Of a stretch of 64,000 nucleotides of DNA, positions 11,290-22,735 are shown in pieces. The position numbers were made by a program, and so were the translations under genes. The stretch spans positions 1,828,001 to 1,892,000 of the forward strand of contig NW_018344259.1 of assembly GCF_002099425.1 (NCBI RefSeq), read 5' to 3'. The number at the start of each line of letters is the position of its first letter. The first letter of the stretch is position 1. The notes beneath the pieces are model-generated. The model ran no database searches. It saw nothing but the letters and a program-made list of their open reading frames with translations, and was not told the DNA's origin. Source of the stretch: Phascolarctos cinereus. Its lineage: Eukaryota > Chordata > Mammalia > Diprotodontia > Phascolarctidae.

Positions 11290-11452
11290 TTGTTGTTGTT
11301 GTTGTGGTTTTGTTGAGGCAGTTGGGGTTAAGTGACTTGCCCAGCCAGAGTCACACAGCTAGTGAGTATTATGTGTGTAAGGTTGGATTTGAATTTAGGT
11401 CCTCCTGAATCCAGCGCCAGTGCTCTACCTGCTGTGCCACCTAGCTGCCCCG
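11290..11452 (-). mobile_element. Marsupial tRNA-derived SINE, short form, with target-site duplication
   Basis: Antisense short SINE, with the tail (TTGTTGTTGTTG) on the left and the tRNA-like head (GTGCCACCTAGCTGCCCC) on the right. It is flanked by identical AAAGTTTGAC at 11280-11289 and 11453-11462, a clear 10 bp target-site duplication. Confidence 0.95.
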
Positions 11453-11462
11453 AAAGTTTGAC

Positions 11463-12002
11463 GTTTATCTAGAACTGAGCCTGTAGAGCATCTTTCTAGT
11501 GTAGTCCTTTACACATCATAAACTGTTGATGAACATTTGTTAATTTGATTTTTAAAAAATTAATCAACTGCAGAGTGAGTGAGGTTGAAAATTCAAAAAG
11601 AAATCAGGAAAACAGATTCAGTAAGCCGAGGGGTATTTGTCATATTGAAACTAGGGAGTGACATTATAGGAGTGTTTTTCAGGCTTGTGCCATTTATTTG
11701 GATTTGTAAATTACTGGTGATTGGTAGTGTTTTTTCTTCTTTTTAGTCACAAACTATCTCTCTTTATTGCAACCCACCTGTTAAAGAAAGGCTAACGAAA
11801 CCTTTTTTCTCAGATAATAATGCAACACTTTAGTAAGAAGATTAATTATGTATTATTATGTATGTTTTCATTTGTTGGTAGATGGTAACACATGTAACAC
11901 TTCATCTTTTTCTTTTACATATAACCATTAACTGGGTAATGGTGTAACTGCCATAGTTCAATTACTGTTGCCATCTGGTTTTGTTTGTTATTTAACTAGC
12001 TG

Positions 12003-12004
<2 letters not shown>
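11463..12004. other. Intronic sequence without recognised features
   Basis: AT-rich, with no gene or recognised repeat. Confidence 0.45.

Positions 12005-12053
<49 letters not shown>
12005..12053 (+). repeat. (GT)n microsatellite
   Basis: Uninterrupted GT dinucleotide run of about 24 units. It is likely polymorphic. Confidence 0.98.
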
Positions 12054-12054
<1 letters not shown>

Positions 12055-12189
12055 AAATGCACACACGTTTTAATATTTTGGCTTTAACATTTCTGTAACA
12101 AAACACCACTGGAATTAATTAGTGAGAAGAATGTTATTATATTAATGGACTCCAATGTCTGTTTTTGCTAAATATAAGTGGGTGGGACA

Positions 12190-14445
12190 TGGAGCAGTAA
12201 TGTAGCAGAGGAGACTGAGAAGGAGCAGCTTAATAGGTAGAAGAATCAGGTGATAACAATGCCTTCAAAACCCACGTCAGAGAGAATGTTTAGAAGGATG
12301 AAGTCAACAGTCTCTGATGCTGCTGAGAGATCAAGAAAGATAATGATTGAGAAAAGGCATTTCATTTGGCACTTAAAAGAGCCCTGGAAAAAGCAGTTTC
12401 AGTTGAGGCATGAAGTCAGAAACTATATTGCAATGAGTTGAGTAGAAGGTGAGAAAGTGAAAATAGTTGTTTTATTTTTCCCCCTAGGTCTTTGCTGAAA
12501 AATGAAGGAGAGATACAGAACAATAGTTGGAGGAATGGTGATATAAAAAGGAACATTTTTAAAAAGAAGATAGAAATCTGGACATGATTCTGAACAGTAG
12601 GGAAGGAGTCATTGAGAAAAGAGAGATTGATTAAGCTCTCAGAGGAGATGGGAAGGGATAAGATTAAGGCACAAGTAAAGGGTTTGGTTTTGGCAAGGAG
12701 AAGGGCCACCTCTTCTGAGACTATTACAAAAGAGGAGAGAATAGGGAATGATGTCATTGTGCTCTGAAGTATAGAACTGGAAAGGAGAGAGACCTCATGA
12801 TGGATGGCCTCAGTTGTTTCTTTTTTCCCACAGAGTATGACATGAGGTCCTTTGCTGAATGGGGAGGAAAAGTGGTGGTATCGTTGGAAGGAGGGTGCGA
12901 GAGAAAATTTTGTGCAGATGCTGTAGGTAATGGTATAAAGGGAAGTGCTGTGATTAAACCTTTGAATAAAAAGTTTATCTTGTAGAAGTATAGTGTCAAG
13001 TTATGTATGTGCCCTTCTCCACTGTCATTCAACTGTAGTTGAGTAGGAATGGATGACGAGAGTAATCTAGAGTAGTGGTTTAGAAAGGCATGAATGGCAA
13101 TGAGACAAGAGACCAAGAGACTGAAAAGTAGGGAATAATGTGACATGGAACTGGTTATCTCATAGGACCGAGATTCTGAAGGACGTAAAGGAAGTCAAGA
13201 GCGTAACTGATGGCCTGGGAAAGCAGGTAGGCACAGACTATGGACAGCTTTTTTTCTGACTACAGTTTGTGGTCAAGATGGCCATCAGAATCGCTTCAAC
13301 TTATCCTGCATACGTCTTATTTGTACATGTTTTTGTCATCAGACTATGAGGTCCTTGAGAGCAGAGATTGTTTGCTGCCTTTGTATGCCTAGCACTCAGT
13401 GCAGTTGCCATCGCATGGTAGGCACTTAATAAATACTTGTTAACTTCACTAGGTCTAGGAGGTATGAAATATAGAAATAGATGGAAGGATTGAAGGCTGT
13501 GCTCAGGTAGAGGAAGTTCAGTTCTGGATTGTGCAGGTGGAACACTGCTGGGTGATGATGAGATCAAAGATATGACTATCCTTTTATGTGGTCAGTATGG
13601 ATTGAAGGTATAGATTATGGGAGTTGAAGTTGATAAACTGGAAAGCAAGGGTTTTTAAAGAGATACCAGCATGTAAATTTAAGTCCCCAAGAATAAAGGC
13701 AGGGGTTAAGGGTGGAGAGGATTGTAAGGCAGGTATTGAATTCCTTCAGAAAGCAGGGAGACCATCCTCATAGGTGGTAGACAGTGGCCACCAGGATCTG
13801 AATAAAATCATACCAAATGTCTGGATGGTGTGAACCTTAAAGGAGATGGCAGAGGAAGGGCAGGGATTAGCAGCAAGGAGCAAGAAGCATAGCTACTGGT
13901 CGTCCTTGTATGTTAGTGTGGGCAAGTATTGTGAATGAAGGCACAAGAGTCCTGCAGATGCATTTGCATCTCAGGGAGAAGAAAATATCAGTACAGTCCA
14001 CAAGAGCATGAGTGGAAGAGGTCTTATATGAAAAGAAGTTTGTCAACAATAGACTGGGATTCCATAGAAGTGTTTTGGAGGTCAAAGCTATTCATAATGG
14101 AAGGGGAAGGTAGAATGAGATACAAACATGAGAAGGGTAGGGGTAACATAGTTGGGATGTAGAAGCTGGGGGTGGTAGCACAGAAGGAGAATTTGTGTCT
14201 TGGCAGTCTGGAACCCTGAAATACAGGGATTCTGAGTGGAACTGTACGAAAGTATATGTCCTTTCCTGTAGCATTGGTAATGTTGATTTCCATTCCCTGA
14301 GTAAGAGGTGGAGGGTGAGGGTGGGAAGCTTCAGCAGGCCAGTTGGTAAATCTTTGGCCCTGCATAGAGACCAGGTGGCCTGATGGTCAAAGGTAGAAAT
14401 CAGAAGCAGATGAACTGGGGCCTGCGGGCTCTCTGCTCCTGGTTC
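12190..14445 (-). mobile_element. Long L2-type LINE, antisense, broken
   Basis: The plus strand carries a long antisense series: GGAGACTGAGAAGGAGCAGC, ATTGAGAAAAGGCATTTCAT, AGCAGTTTCAGTTGAGG, GGCAAGGAGAAGGGCCACCT, a GTATGACATGAGGTCCTTTGC phrase, and later AGGTGGTAGACAGTGGCCA and AATTTGTGTCTTGGCA. This covers much of an L2-type ORF2 in reverse. It is interrupted at 13285-13450 by the 3' end of another L2-type copy in the opposite orientation. Frames such as 12416-12757 on minus are remnants of the reverse transcriptase ORF, with stops throughout. Confidence 0.82.
13285..13450 (+). mobile_element. L2-type LINE 3' end, sense
   Basis: This segment contains ATGAGGTCCTTGAGAGCAGA, TGCCTAGCACTCAGTGCA and GGTAGGCACTTAATAAATAC, the typical 3' terminus. 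It sits inside the antisense L2-type element, so it inserted later or was joined by rearrangement. Confidence 0.78.
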
Positions 14446-14975
14446 TAACACATACTGCTTTGTTATTACTTATGTTTTATTACTGTAAATAATATGTAGA
14501 TTGTTGAAGATTAAAATTCTGTATTGTGCATATATATGTGTATGTGTGTGTATATTACACAGAAAAATTTTGCTTTCCTCATCAACAATATTCATTTAGA
14601 GACCTTTCCAGTTTGGCTAGGGATATACTCAACATACACACAGATGCAAAAGACTTAAGAACATTTTCAAAGCAGCACAATTAGGATACAATTTCACAAA
14701 GTCCTAACAGGGTGTTGATGCCAGGATAATCAGAAAGGGATGGACTTAATCAACATGATTACCTAGATAAAGTATATTGGAGCTGTGGTTTGAAAAAGTA
14801 GTGCATGGCTGATTTATAGGACTCTCATCTAGAGGATTTACTTGGGATGCCATTTGTAAAGGCATTGATGTAGATAGAACTGACTAAGTCATGTGTGAGA
14901 TGATTTACTGATAGGAAGAGTGTCAGATTACCATAAGAAATCATGTTAGTGAAAAGGGGGAGTGGTGGAATAGAA
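14446..14975. other. Unassigned intronic sequence
   Basis: The segment has a short TATATGTGTATGTGTG run at 14530-14553. The remainder shows no convincing gene or recognised family. Confidence 0.4.
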
Positions 14976-15145
14976 CTGATGGGAGGACTTTAATACAAAG
15001 CGGAAGTGTGTGGATTCAATACATTGTGTCATTAGGGAACCACTGTAGGTTCTTAAATAGGTAATGATAGGATGAATGGAAATATCTAGAAAGATTATTC
15101 TAGCAGCCAATTTAGGATGTGAGATTAGAGTGAGGAGACTAGCAT
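14976..15145 (-). mobile_element. L2-type LINE fragment, antisense
   Basis: Plus reads GAACCACTGTAGGTTCTTAA and GATTATTCTAGCAGCCAATT, which correspond to the antisense L2 ORF2 segment otherwise seen at 7600 and 54240. Confidence 0.6.
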
Positions 15146-15954
15146 TATTATCTTATTGAAATATTACACAGAAAACATATGCCACAATCATTTTTCATTC
15201 TAGGTGTAGGCACCTTGATTTTGTTTCATTTAAATTAAATTACTTACGCACTGAGTCATTATAGGGATTAAAGGAGGTGAATCTTCTTTCCTCAAAAACA
15301 AAGCAAAGCAAAACAAAACAAAACAAAATTCTTCCTCTTTAGGGATATAACCTGAAGAGGAAATGAAATACAGTTGAGCATTATCATAACTCCACCACCA
15401 CCTTGTGGTAATTAGCTGTAGTTCATTACATCTTATGAAAATGCAAACTACTCCTTTGACAAAACTAGCATAATAGTTCATTATAGTGTTTTTTTTTCTT
15501 TTGAAGCATTCATATCAGTGATTAGGAAGATGTAATTGCAAGTTTCTGTTGAAAAATTCAGTAGATTTGAACTAGCTTAAAGTTCATAAAACAACTATTT
15601 CCCTAGGGAAAATGTTATATGATTTTACTTTAAATTTTGAAATCAATAAAGGACAATGAAAAAATTTCAGATGATATTTTGGTAATTTGTGTTAATGGAG
15701 TTGGATAGTGGCATATATAATTCCAAACTATATTTTACTTTGAAATGCATTGTATTTATGTTGAGTAGATGTAGGTATACCTAATGTTAGAAAAATTTAT
15801 TATTTTTGATATTATCATGACAACTTTTAATGAATAAATGTTTATTATTATATAAAAGTAACATAATTAGAATTTTAAAAATAATAATTAATCCATAACT
15901 TTCTCAATATGAAATTTTATTAATTAAAATATATTATATATCAAGTTGTCTTTG
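15146..15954. other. AT-rich intronic sequence, nothing recognised
   Basis: It includes a CAAAACAAAACAAAAC run at 15305-15327. No gene or family was assigned. Confidence 0.45.
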
Positions 15955-16142
15955 GGTCATAGAATGTTTATAACTGATAGGAACCTTAGAGGTCATCTAA
16001 TTCCAATCCCTTTATATTACAGAGACAATACTTGAAGGAGAAGAGGTTATTTAAGTGACATCTCTGAGGTGATGCAGCAAATCAGTGGTAGAATCAGATC
16101 TAAGATAAAAGTCTCCTGACACTCGGGCTATGCTTTTTCCCT
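15955..16142 (-). mobile_element. MIR/THER-type SINE, antisense
   Basis: The pattern is GTCATAGAATG, then GGAACCTTAGAGGTCATCTA, a TTACAGAGACAATACTTG phrase, AAGTGACATCTCTGAGG and CAGTGGTAGAATCAG, which is the antisense CORE-SINE order. Confidence 0.72.
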
Positions 16143-17806
16143 TCTTATAACATCAACAGTGATATCCCAGGACTTCCAAACAAATATTTAGGTATCTAGC
16201 TGTCCTACTTCTAAGATGAGTTGAAGAGAAAAAAGGAATACGTGAGCTCCTTGTTACTGGAAGGCATTTGCCAAGAGATATTGTAGAAGTAAAATCCCTC
16301 TTCTCCCCTTCTTTCTTTTTCCTGACTACTTGACAGCATTTCCTAGTCCTCCCTTCTTTACTGTCATTTCTGATGATAAGGTATCCTTTCTCTCACCAAG
16401 TCCAAAGCCCTCTACATGTATCCTTGGTTACATCCTCTCTGTCTTCTCCAGCACATTGTGCCACCCTTCGGCACATACCCTTTCCTTCTAATCTTTTTTT
16501 CTTTCTTAAAAAAAAACCACCCTGTCTTATTCTTTCTGAAATTTTTTCCCTAAACTTAACAGAGACTACATAAAATAACATTTCCATAGGTAAAGTAAGA
16601 CAGAAAAATAATTATTTAAATTTTTAAAATTAATTTTACTTTTTACTGAAAATTTTGATTGAGATTTTGTGATTAGCAAATTAAGAACCTTTTTATAATG
16701 TGACATAGTTCTTCTGGTTTGTGAAATCATAGGGAACTGTTTCTGAAACAATGTGACTTTTGGCTGGATCAATTTTTCCCATGTAAAACTTGCTTGTATA
16801 CCTACATTTCGTACTAGAGTAAATAGTATCTTCAGTCAGGGGAAACAGTAGAACCAGAACTGGAAGAAGCTGACCAGATGTGATGATAGGGGATGTTTAA
16901 GAGAACTTGTGAGTAATCGGTGAACTGTGGGAAATGTATAGAACAAGAGTATTTTTATTCTCAGTATATTTAGAATTTGATGGAAAAAAAATTAGATGCG
17001 AAAGAGACAACATGACATTTGATTGGGAAACTCACGAAGCCTAGCAAATTCACTGGCACATGGTGGACTCTCAATTAATGCTTGTTGATCTATTCTGATA
17101 GCTGGAAAAAATAAAGTTTAAAAGTTATTATTAATATGTCTTTCCAAGAAAGTTAGTAATTGGGACAGTCAATCCATGTGATCCTTACATCTTTTGAAGA
17201 TCCTTTGTATTCTTTTGTGTGCTTTTAAAAAGCATTCAAACAATGCAATACTTCTAATTCTTCCTAAGGGGAAAGTCAGTCTGAATTAGTAAAATCTACA
17301 TTATAAATTTTTATTTTTCTGGTGGGGGGAGAAACGATGTTTTAATTTTATGTACATTAGTACAGCTAACAAGGGTGGGGAAAAAGAAGCTATAATCCCT
17401 GGAGAATTTTGTAAGTACTTTAATGATTAAATAAATGTTTAAATTATCACCTTTATGTTTGTAGTCAGATCTTAAAGTAGCTAAGTGCTTCAGAATACTT
17501 TGTGGGCTTCCATTCAGATGTAGGCTGAACATTTAAGAAACCCTTTGTCCCCCAATTCAATTTGTCTATATTATAGTGAAACTTCATTTAGGTAATTCAG
17601 AATTTTCAGTAATTTAATCTTGGCTATAGCCTACCTTTCTACTAACAATTTTTAAAGTATTTGCTAAGGAAATTAAACAAGATGGGAGTAGGTGCAGGAG
17701 GGGACATGGAAAATATATGCAACAGAGCCTGTTGTATAATAAGAACCATTTCTCAAATTTGTGAATTCTTAAATTTGAAAAGAGGTTAGAAACTGTCCCA
17801 TGTGAT
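16143..17806. other. Intronic sequence, mostly unassigned
   Basis: AT-rich. A possible tiny L2-type 3' end lies at 17035-17095 (GGCACATGGTGGACTCTC, then AATTAATGCTTGTTG). No exon was seen. Confidence 0.4.
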
Positions 17807-17953
17807 TTTTTTTTTAAGACAATTGGGGTTAAGTGACTTGCCCAGGTCACACAGCTAGTAGGTGTCAAGTGTTTGGTCTGAGGCCAGATTTATACTCAGG
17901 TCCTCCTGACTTCAGGGCTGGTGCTCTATCTACTGCACCACCTAGCTGACCCC
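17807..17953 (-). mobile_element. Marsupial tRNA-derived SINE, short form
   Basis: Antisense copy from a T-run through AATTGGGGTTAAGTGACTTG to the head CACCTAGCTGACCC. The flanks CCCATGTGATT and CCCATTTGATC look like a diverged target-site duplication. A MIR-like remnant follows at 17954-18065. Confidence 0.93.
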
Positions 17954-18065
17954 CATTTGATCTTTCTATTAGCCATGTGAGGTAGACAGGGCAGGTCTTA
18001 TTATGTTGACAGATGAGGAAATGAAAGTTCAGAGAACCAGTGGCAATCAAAATTAGAACAGAGGT

Positions 18066-20289
18066 ACCTTGATGCCCAGTTTTTTTAAAATTGGTCCAGT
18101 GGTTTCAAGTTCCAAGTTCCATATTCATTTTCAATTTACAAATAGTAATACGTAAATCTTTGTTTTATTTCACAATGACTCTTTTTGAGTATATATTCCT
18201 CTGAATGAAAGGGACAAAGAACTGCCAATATACCCCCAGAAACTATCAGTATCCAGATGTGAGCCAAGGGTTTTAGATTCCCAAGCTGGGCTCTTCTGCC
18301 TTTCTGATTGTCAAGAAGTACATTTAAATTCATGTTTGAAAACCTTGTTTAAACTTGACTTAAAACATTGTGCCTGTGTCTGGCTCTAGCATTAACAAAA
18401 GGCAAGATCTACATTTGTTTCTCCACAGCATGGCTCTGTTTCTTGCTCTTCCTTGGGCTAGGAACTCAATTTAGACAAGGAAACCTACTCTTTTCTCCAG
18501 GAAGTTTGGTCCAGCAATGCTTTCCCTTCTCTCCAAGAGGTTTTATCTCCCTTCCAATTCTGAGATCCTATAATTTCTGCTAAAGTGTTCATGGCAAAAA
18601 TATCTTCAAACATAACTTCTATTTTTCTGCCCACAGCTGAAGATGGACTCCCTCCTAAATACCATTTTGAGGCCCATACGTTTATCTTCAGTGCTTTTTG
18701 AATTCTTTTTCTTTTCTTTTTTTGTGTTTAGTGGTGGATAGATGGAGAGAGAGAGACAGATAGATGATGGATCAATGATAGATGATAAACGACTAGATAG
18801 ACAGAGCATTAATTAAGCACTGCCAGACAGTGTGTTCATTGATAGGCATACAAATATAATCAAATAAGACATATAACGGGTTCTGGAAAGAATAGCAAGA
18901 GAAGTGGTGAACTTGCACAGGGACATAGTGAGGATACAGCTGGAAAATGTTATGGGGGCTTAGACCCCAGCAAGATAAGGCAAAATCTCTCTTAGGGCAG
19001 GGGGCACTCAGGTAGAAAGTCTAAGGTCGCACTGGGAGGAGATGAGAAGGATAGCTGGAGAGGAGACAGCAGATGAAGAGATGGTGGAGAAGTGACCAGT
19101 GGTGACCAGTAATCGAGTGTCATCTTTGGATTGTTAGTTCATCTTTTATTTCATGCTTGCTACTCAGTATTTTTTTCACTACTGGAGAAGCTTCTTGCTT
19201 TAACTTGTCTGTGTCCCCCAAATTTCCCAAAAGTCAAAGACCAAAGAAGACATAAAGCAGACTTTAAGGCAAAGGTATCAAACTCCTATAACTATTTCTT
19301 TGTAATTAGAAAGAACTTACCACTTTGCCACTTTATAGAAAAAAAATGCAATGAATATATTACCACAGTGATATGATCATTTAATGATGAAGAAATGTAA
19401 TAAAAGTGATAGCTATTCCATGAGCTTCACTGTAATGCTTCATAAAAAGATAATCAAGATTCTTTCTAGGACAATCAGATTACCCAAATATGTGAAACTA
19501 GCAGTGCTTGGATCTTTATTCCACAAACACATTTAAAATGAATTTGTTATTTCTGAAAGAGTAGACCAATATGGATTAGTGACCTGACTTGCTTATTACT
19601 GTGGTAATATATACAGGCTTCTTTATGTTGAGATAGTTTTAAGATTCTCATGTGCTTTTCTATCAATAGCTTATAGGATTGTATTTGTTAAAGCTGTTCC
19701 CCATTTACCATTTAAACTGGTGTTCTTTTCCTAAGAAGTTAGGCTCAGAAATTAGTTCCCTAGCTATATACACAGGAAGTTAGAATGAGATTCAGTTTTT
19801 ATGTGAAAAAAACCATAGCTTCAATTCAGTTTAGCAACATTGCATAACAACTCCTGAATAGGAAAGACAGCTTTCTTAAAAACTGCATAAATATATATTC
19901 CTGTATTTTAACAAATAGGTAGTAGGAAGTAACAATGGCAGATAATACTTACAGAGAAAAGAGACTAAAGAAACTTCCCCTTTTTTAAAGTATGATTTGA
20001 GATTGTCTTTAAATGTGTGGTAGTCTCAAAATTGAGATAGAGAATTTTTCTGGTTTGTTCTTCATAATGGCCAAGCAGAGAATGTAGTAATTTCCTTCTA
20101 GATGATGTTAAATAGGGGGGACTGTGTCCAGTTTTCATTCTATTCATGACAAGTATCTGCCTGGTTTCTGATTCCTCCTACTAAAAAAGAAATCTGGTAT
20201 TTTCTTTTATACTTTTATTCACAGAAATGTGTTAATGCTCCCAGATGTTTTCTGTTTTAATCCTTTTATCTAATTGTGGAATAAAAAAA
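18066..20289. other. Intronic sequence with minor repeats
   Basis: It holds a GATA/GACA-type run at 18730-18800 and a probable antisense L2-type 3' end at 18805-18870. The rest is AT-rich with no recognised gene or repeat. Confidence 0.45.
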
Positions 20290-20410
20290 TTGTCTCCTAA
20301 TAAAATACATTTGGGTTATAGTAAGCAAGCTAAAATGTATTTTATTAGGAGACAAAGCTTTTTAATAACATGTATTTTAACAAAATACATTTGGGTTATA
20401 GTAAGCAGGC
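20290..20410. repeat. Compact direct-plus-inverted duplication
   Basis: Arms 20290-20312 and 20333-20355 are perfect reverse complements (23 bp, loop 20 nt). Separately, 20302-20330 recurs directly at 20382-20410 (29 bp, one mismatch). The two relations share the segment AAAATACATTTGGG. Confidence 0.95.
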
Positions 20411-20412
20411 TG

Positions 20413-20552
20413 TGGGAGCAGCTAAGTGGCACAGGGGATAGAGCACTGGTCTTGGATTCAGGAGGACCTGAGTTCAAATCCGGCCTCAGACACTTACTAG
20501 CTGTGTGACCCTGGGGAAGTCAACTAACCCCGTTGCCTAGCCTCCCCCACCA
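20413..20552 (+). mobile_element. Marsupial tRNA-derived SINE, short form
   Basis: Sense copy: GGAGCAGCTAAGTGGCACAG head, GAGTTCAAATCCGGCCTC around the B box, CTGTGTGACCCTGG, and an A-run tail at 20543-20551. It is directly followed by a second SINE. Confidence 0.94.
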
Positions 20553-20752
20553 AAAAAAAAGATCTGAGTTCAATCTGACCTCAGACACTTACTAGATGTG
20601 TGACCCTGGGTACCTTTTTGCCTCAGTTTCCTAATTTGTAAAGTGAGCTGGAGAAGGAAATGGCAAACCACTCCAGTATCTTTGCCAAGAAAACCCCAAA
20701 TGGGGTCACGAAGAGACAGACATAAGTGAAGTGACTGAACAACAACAAGCAA
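20553..20752 (+). mobile_element. Marsupial SINE, long form, 5' truncated
   Basis: It begins at the B-box side (GATCTGAGTTCAATCTGACC), so the first ~50 bp are absent, and runs through CTCCAGTATCTTTGCC to AACAACAACAAGC. It is fused head to tail with the preceding SINE. Confidence 0.92.
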
Positions 20753-21052
20753 AGGGAGAGAAATTTTGTAGGGGGTGAATAAAGATTTTCCTGGCCCTGA
20801 AGTTCTAGTAGAGGTTATGGCTTACCCTAAATGGAAATCTGCTTTAATTTGATCCTTTTAGGGAACTTGACTGTGCTGGGTTAGGAGTGGTGGGAGAGTG
20901 CTTGAGCTGGTACCTTCCCATTCACATCTCTTAACCCTTAGTAATAATAACTGATGATTACTAAGTGCTTAAAGTTTGCTAAGCACTTAATATAGATTAT
21001 ATCCAGCACCAGTAGAGGATAGAAGAGATATGGCTAGAGAAGAATTCTTGTA
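20753..21052. other. Unassigned, with a MIR-like remnant
   Basis: The piece at 20940-21010 (TAATAATAACTG, AAGTGCTTAAAGTTTGC) resembles an antisense MIR end. The rest is unassigned. Confidence 0.4.
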
Positions 21053-21205
21053 AGTCAACAAGCAATTATTAGGCACTTACCATGTGCCAAGCACTGTCCT
21101 TAATTCTGGGGATACAAAGAAAGGCAAGAACAGAGTTCCTGCCTTCAAAGAGTTAAAATTCAGATGTAGAAGACAATACGCAAACAACCATGTTGATACA
21201 AGATT
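21053..21205 (-). mobile_element. L2-type LINE 3' end, antisense
   Basis: AAGCAATTATTAGGCACTTA, CATGTGCCAAGCACTGTCC and GGGGATACAAAGAAAGGC mark a reversed 3' terminus. Confidence 0.75.
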
Positions 21206-21224
21206 CAGTTTCCCTCCTTACAGT

Positions 21225-21460
21225 CTATAAGCTGGTGACACTGATCTCCACAGTGTTCTTCACACACCACATACAATCTGCTTTTTACTACTTATATCCA
21301 TGTCTGAGAGTTCTCCTTCATCACCATTGCCTTCTGCTTCTCTGGCTTCCTTCAAACTCATCTCAAATTCTGCTTCCTGCAAAGAGAACTTATCTGTTGA
21401 CTTCTTGTCCCTTCACCTCTAGTACCCTTCCTCCGAGATTACATTTCATTTACACTAAAT
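21225..21460 (+). mobile_element. L2-type LINE fragment, sense
   Basis: It contains CTCTGGCTTCCTTCAAACTC, CAAATTCTGCTTCCTGCAAA and CCCTTCCTCCGAGATTACAT, matching the L2-type segment just before its 3' UTR. Confidence 0.6.
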
Positions 21461-21774
21461 GGCAATGATGCTCTTGCCCTTTGGACAGGTATCCTACAGT
21501 CTGATGGTCTGAAAATGTAGCTCCAGTAGAGGTGCAGGGAAGGAATCAAGAACTCTTCAAGTTGGGGAACAGAGGAAAGCATAGAAAAGCTCAGGTGTGA
21601 TAAGAGAAAAAGGTCTAAGCACCGAGGAAACTATCTGAAAAATGGGAGATCTCGGTCAGACACAAAGGAACCTCAACTTTTAGGGAAGAAGATTCAAAGC
21701 CTTCTTCTTTAAACATGTGTGTTGATGATTATAGTGAGTGGTTAAGTGGTAAATAGTATGGATAAATTATTATT
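21461..21774. other. Unassigned intronic sequence
   Basis: Purine-rich in parts. No gene or certain repeat family. Confidence 0.4.
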
Positions 21775-22735
21775 TTTTATTTATTTTAGTTTTCAACATT
21801 TACTTTTGTAAGATTTTGAGATCCAATTTTTTTCTCCCTCCCTCCCTTCCCCAAGATGGCAAGCAATCTGATATAGGCTATACATGTACAATCATTAGTC
21901 ATGTTGTAAAAGAAATCAGAACAACAGGGAAAAACTATGAGAAAGAAAAAAAAGAGAGAGAGAAAATAGTGTGCTTCAATCGGCATTCAGACTCCATAGT
22001 TCTTTCTCTGGATGTGAATAGCATTTTCCATCATGAGTCTTTTGGAGTTGTCTTAGATCATTGTATTGCTGATAAAAGCTAAGTCTATCTAAGTTATCGA
22101 CAGTGTGGCTGTTACTGTGTAACAGTGTTTTCCTGGTTCTGCTCACTTCACTCAGCATCAGTTCATGGAGGTCTTTCCAGGGTTGTGTTTTTTTTTCTTT
22201 TTTTTTAGGCAATTGGGGTTAAATGACTTGCCCAGGGTCACACAGCTAGTAAGTGTCAAGTGTTTGGTTTGAGGCTGGATTTCAACTTAGGTCCTTCCTG
22301 ACTTCAGGGCCGGTGCTCTATCGACTGTGCTGCCTAGCTGCCCCTAGTTTCCAGGTTTTTCTGAAATCTGCCTGCTCCTCATTTCTTATAGCACAATAGT
22401 GTTCCATTTCATTTATATACCATAGTTTGTTCAGCAGTTCCACAACTGATGGGCATTTCCTTAATTTCCAATTTTTTGCCACCATGAAAAGAGCTGCTAT
22501 AAATCTTTTTGTACATGTAGGTCCTTTTTCCTTTTTTATGATGTCTTTGGGATACAAACCTATGGTATTGCTGGATCAAAGGGTGTGCACAGTTTTATAG
22601 CCCTTTGGGCATAGTTCCAAATTGCTTTCCAGAATGGTTGGATCAGTTCACAAGTCCACCAACAATGCATGAGTGTTCCAGTTTTTCCACATCTTTTCCA
22701 ATATTTATCATTTTGAAGGAAAATTATTAACATTG
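21775..22735 (-). mobile_element. L1 LINE 3' end with ORF2 C-terminus, antisense
   Basis: Minus-strand frames give clear L1 ORF2 C-terminal sequence: KYWKRCGKTGTLMHCWW with PFDPAIP at 22560-22690, then YPKDIIKKEKGPTCTKRFIA and LLNKLWYINEMEHYCAIRN at 22380-22557. The 3' UTR runs down to about 21775. It is 5' truncated and frame-broken. A SINE at 22188-22346 interrupts it. Confidence 0.93.
22188..22346 (-). mobile_element. Marsupial tRNA-derived SINE inside an L1
   Basis: Antisense short form, from the poly-T through AATTGGGGTTAAATGACTTG to TGCCTAGCTGCCCC. The L1 sequence TTTCCAGG occurs on both sides, consistent with a target-site duplication and with the SINE being younger than the L1. Confidence 0.95.

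Noticed and set aside
12005-12053. CRISPR-like regular repeats
   Set aside because: This and the other short-period arrays are eukaryotic microsatellites with no spacer structure.
12416-13146. Long minus-strand frames as possible novel genes
   Set aside because: They match the order of an L2-type LINE ORF2 in reverse and are broken by stops.
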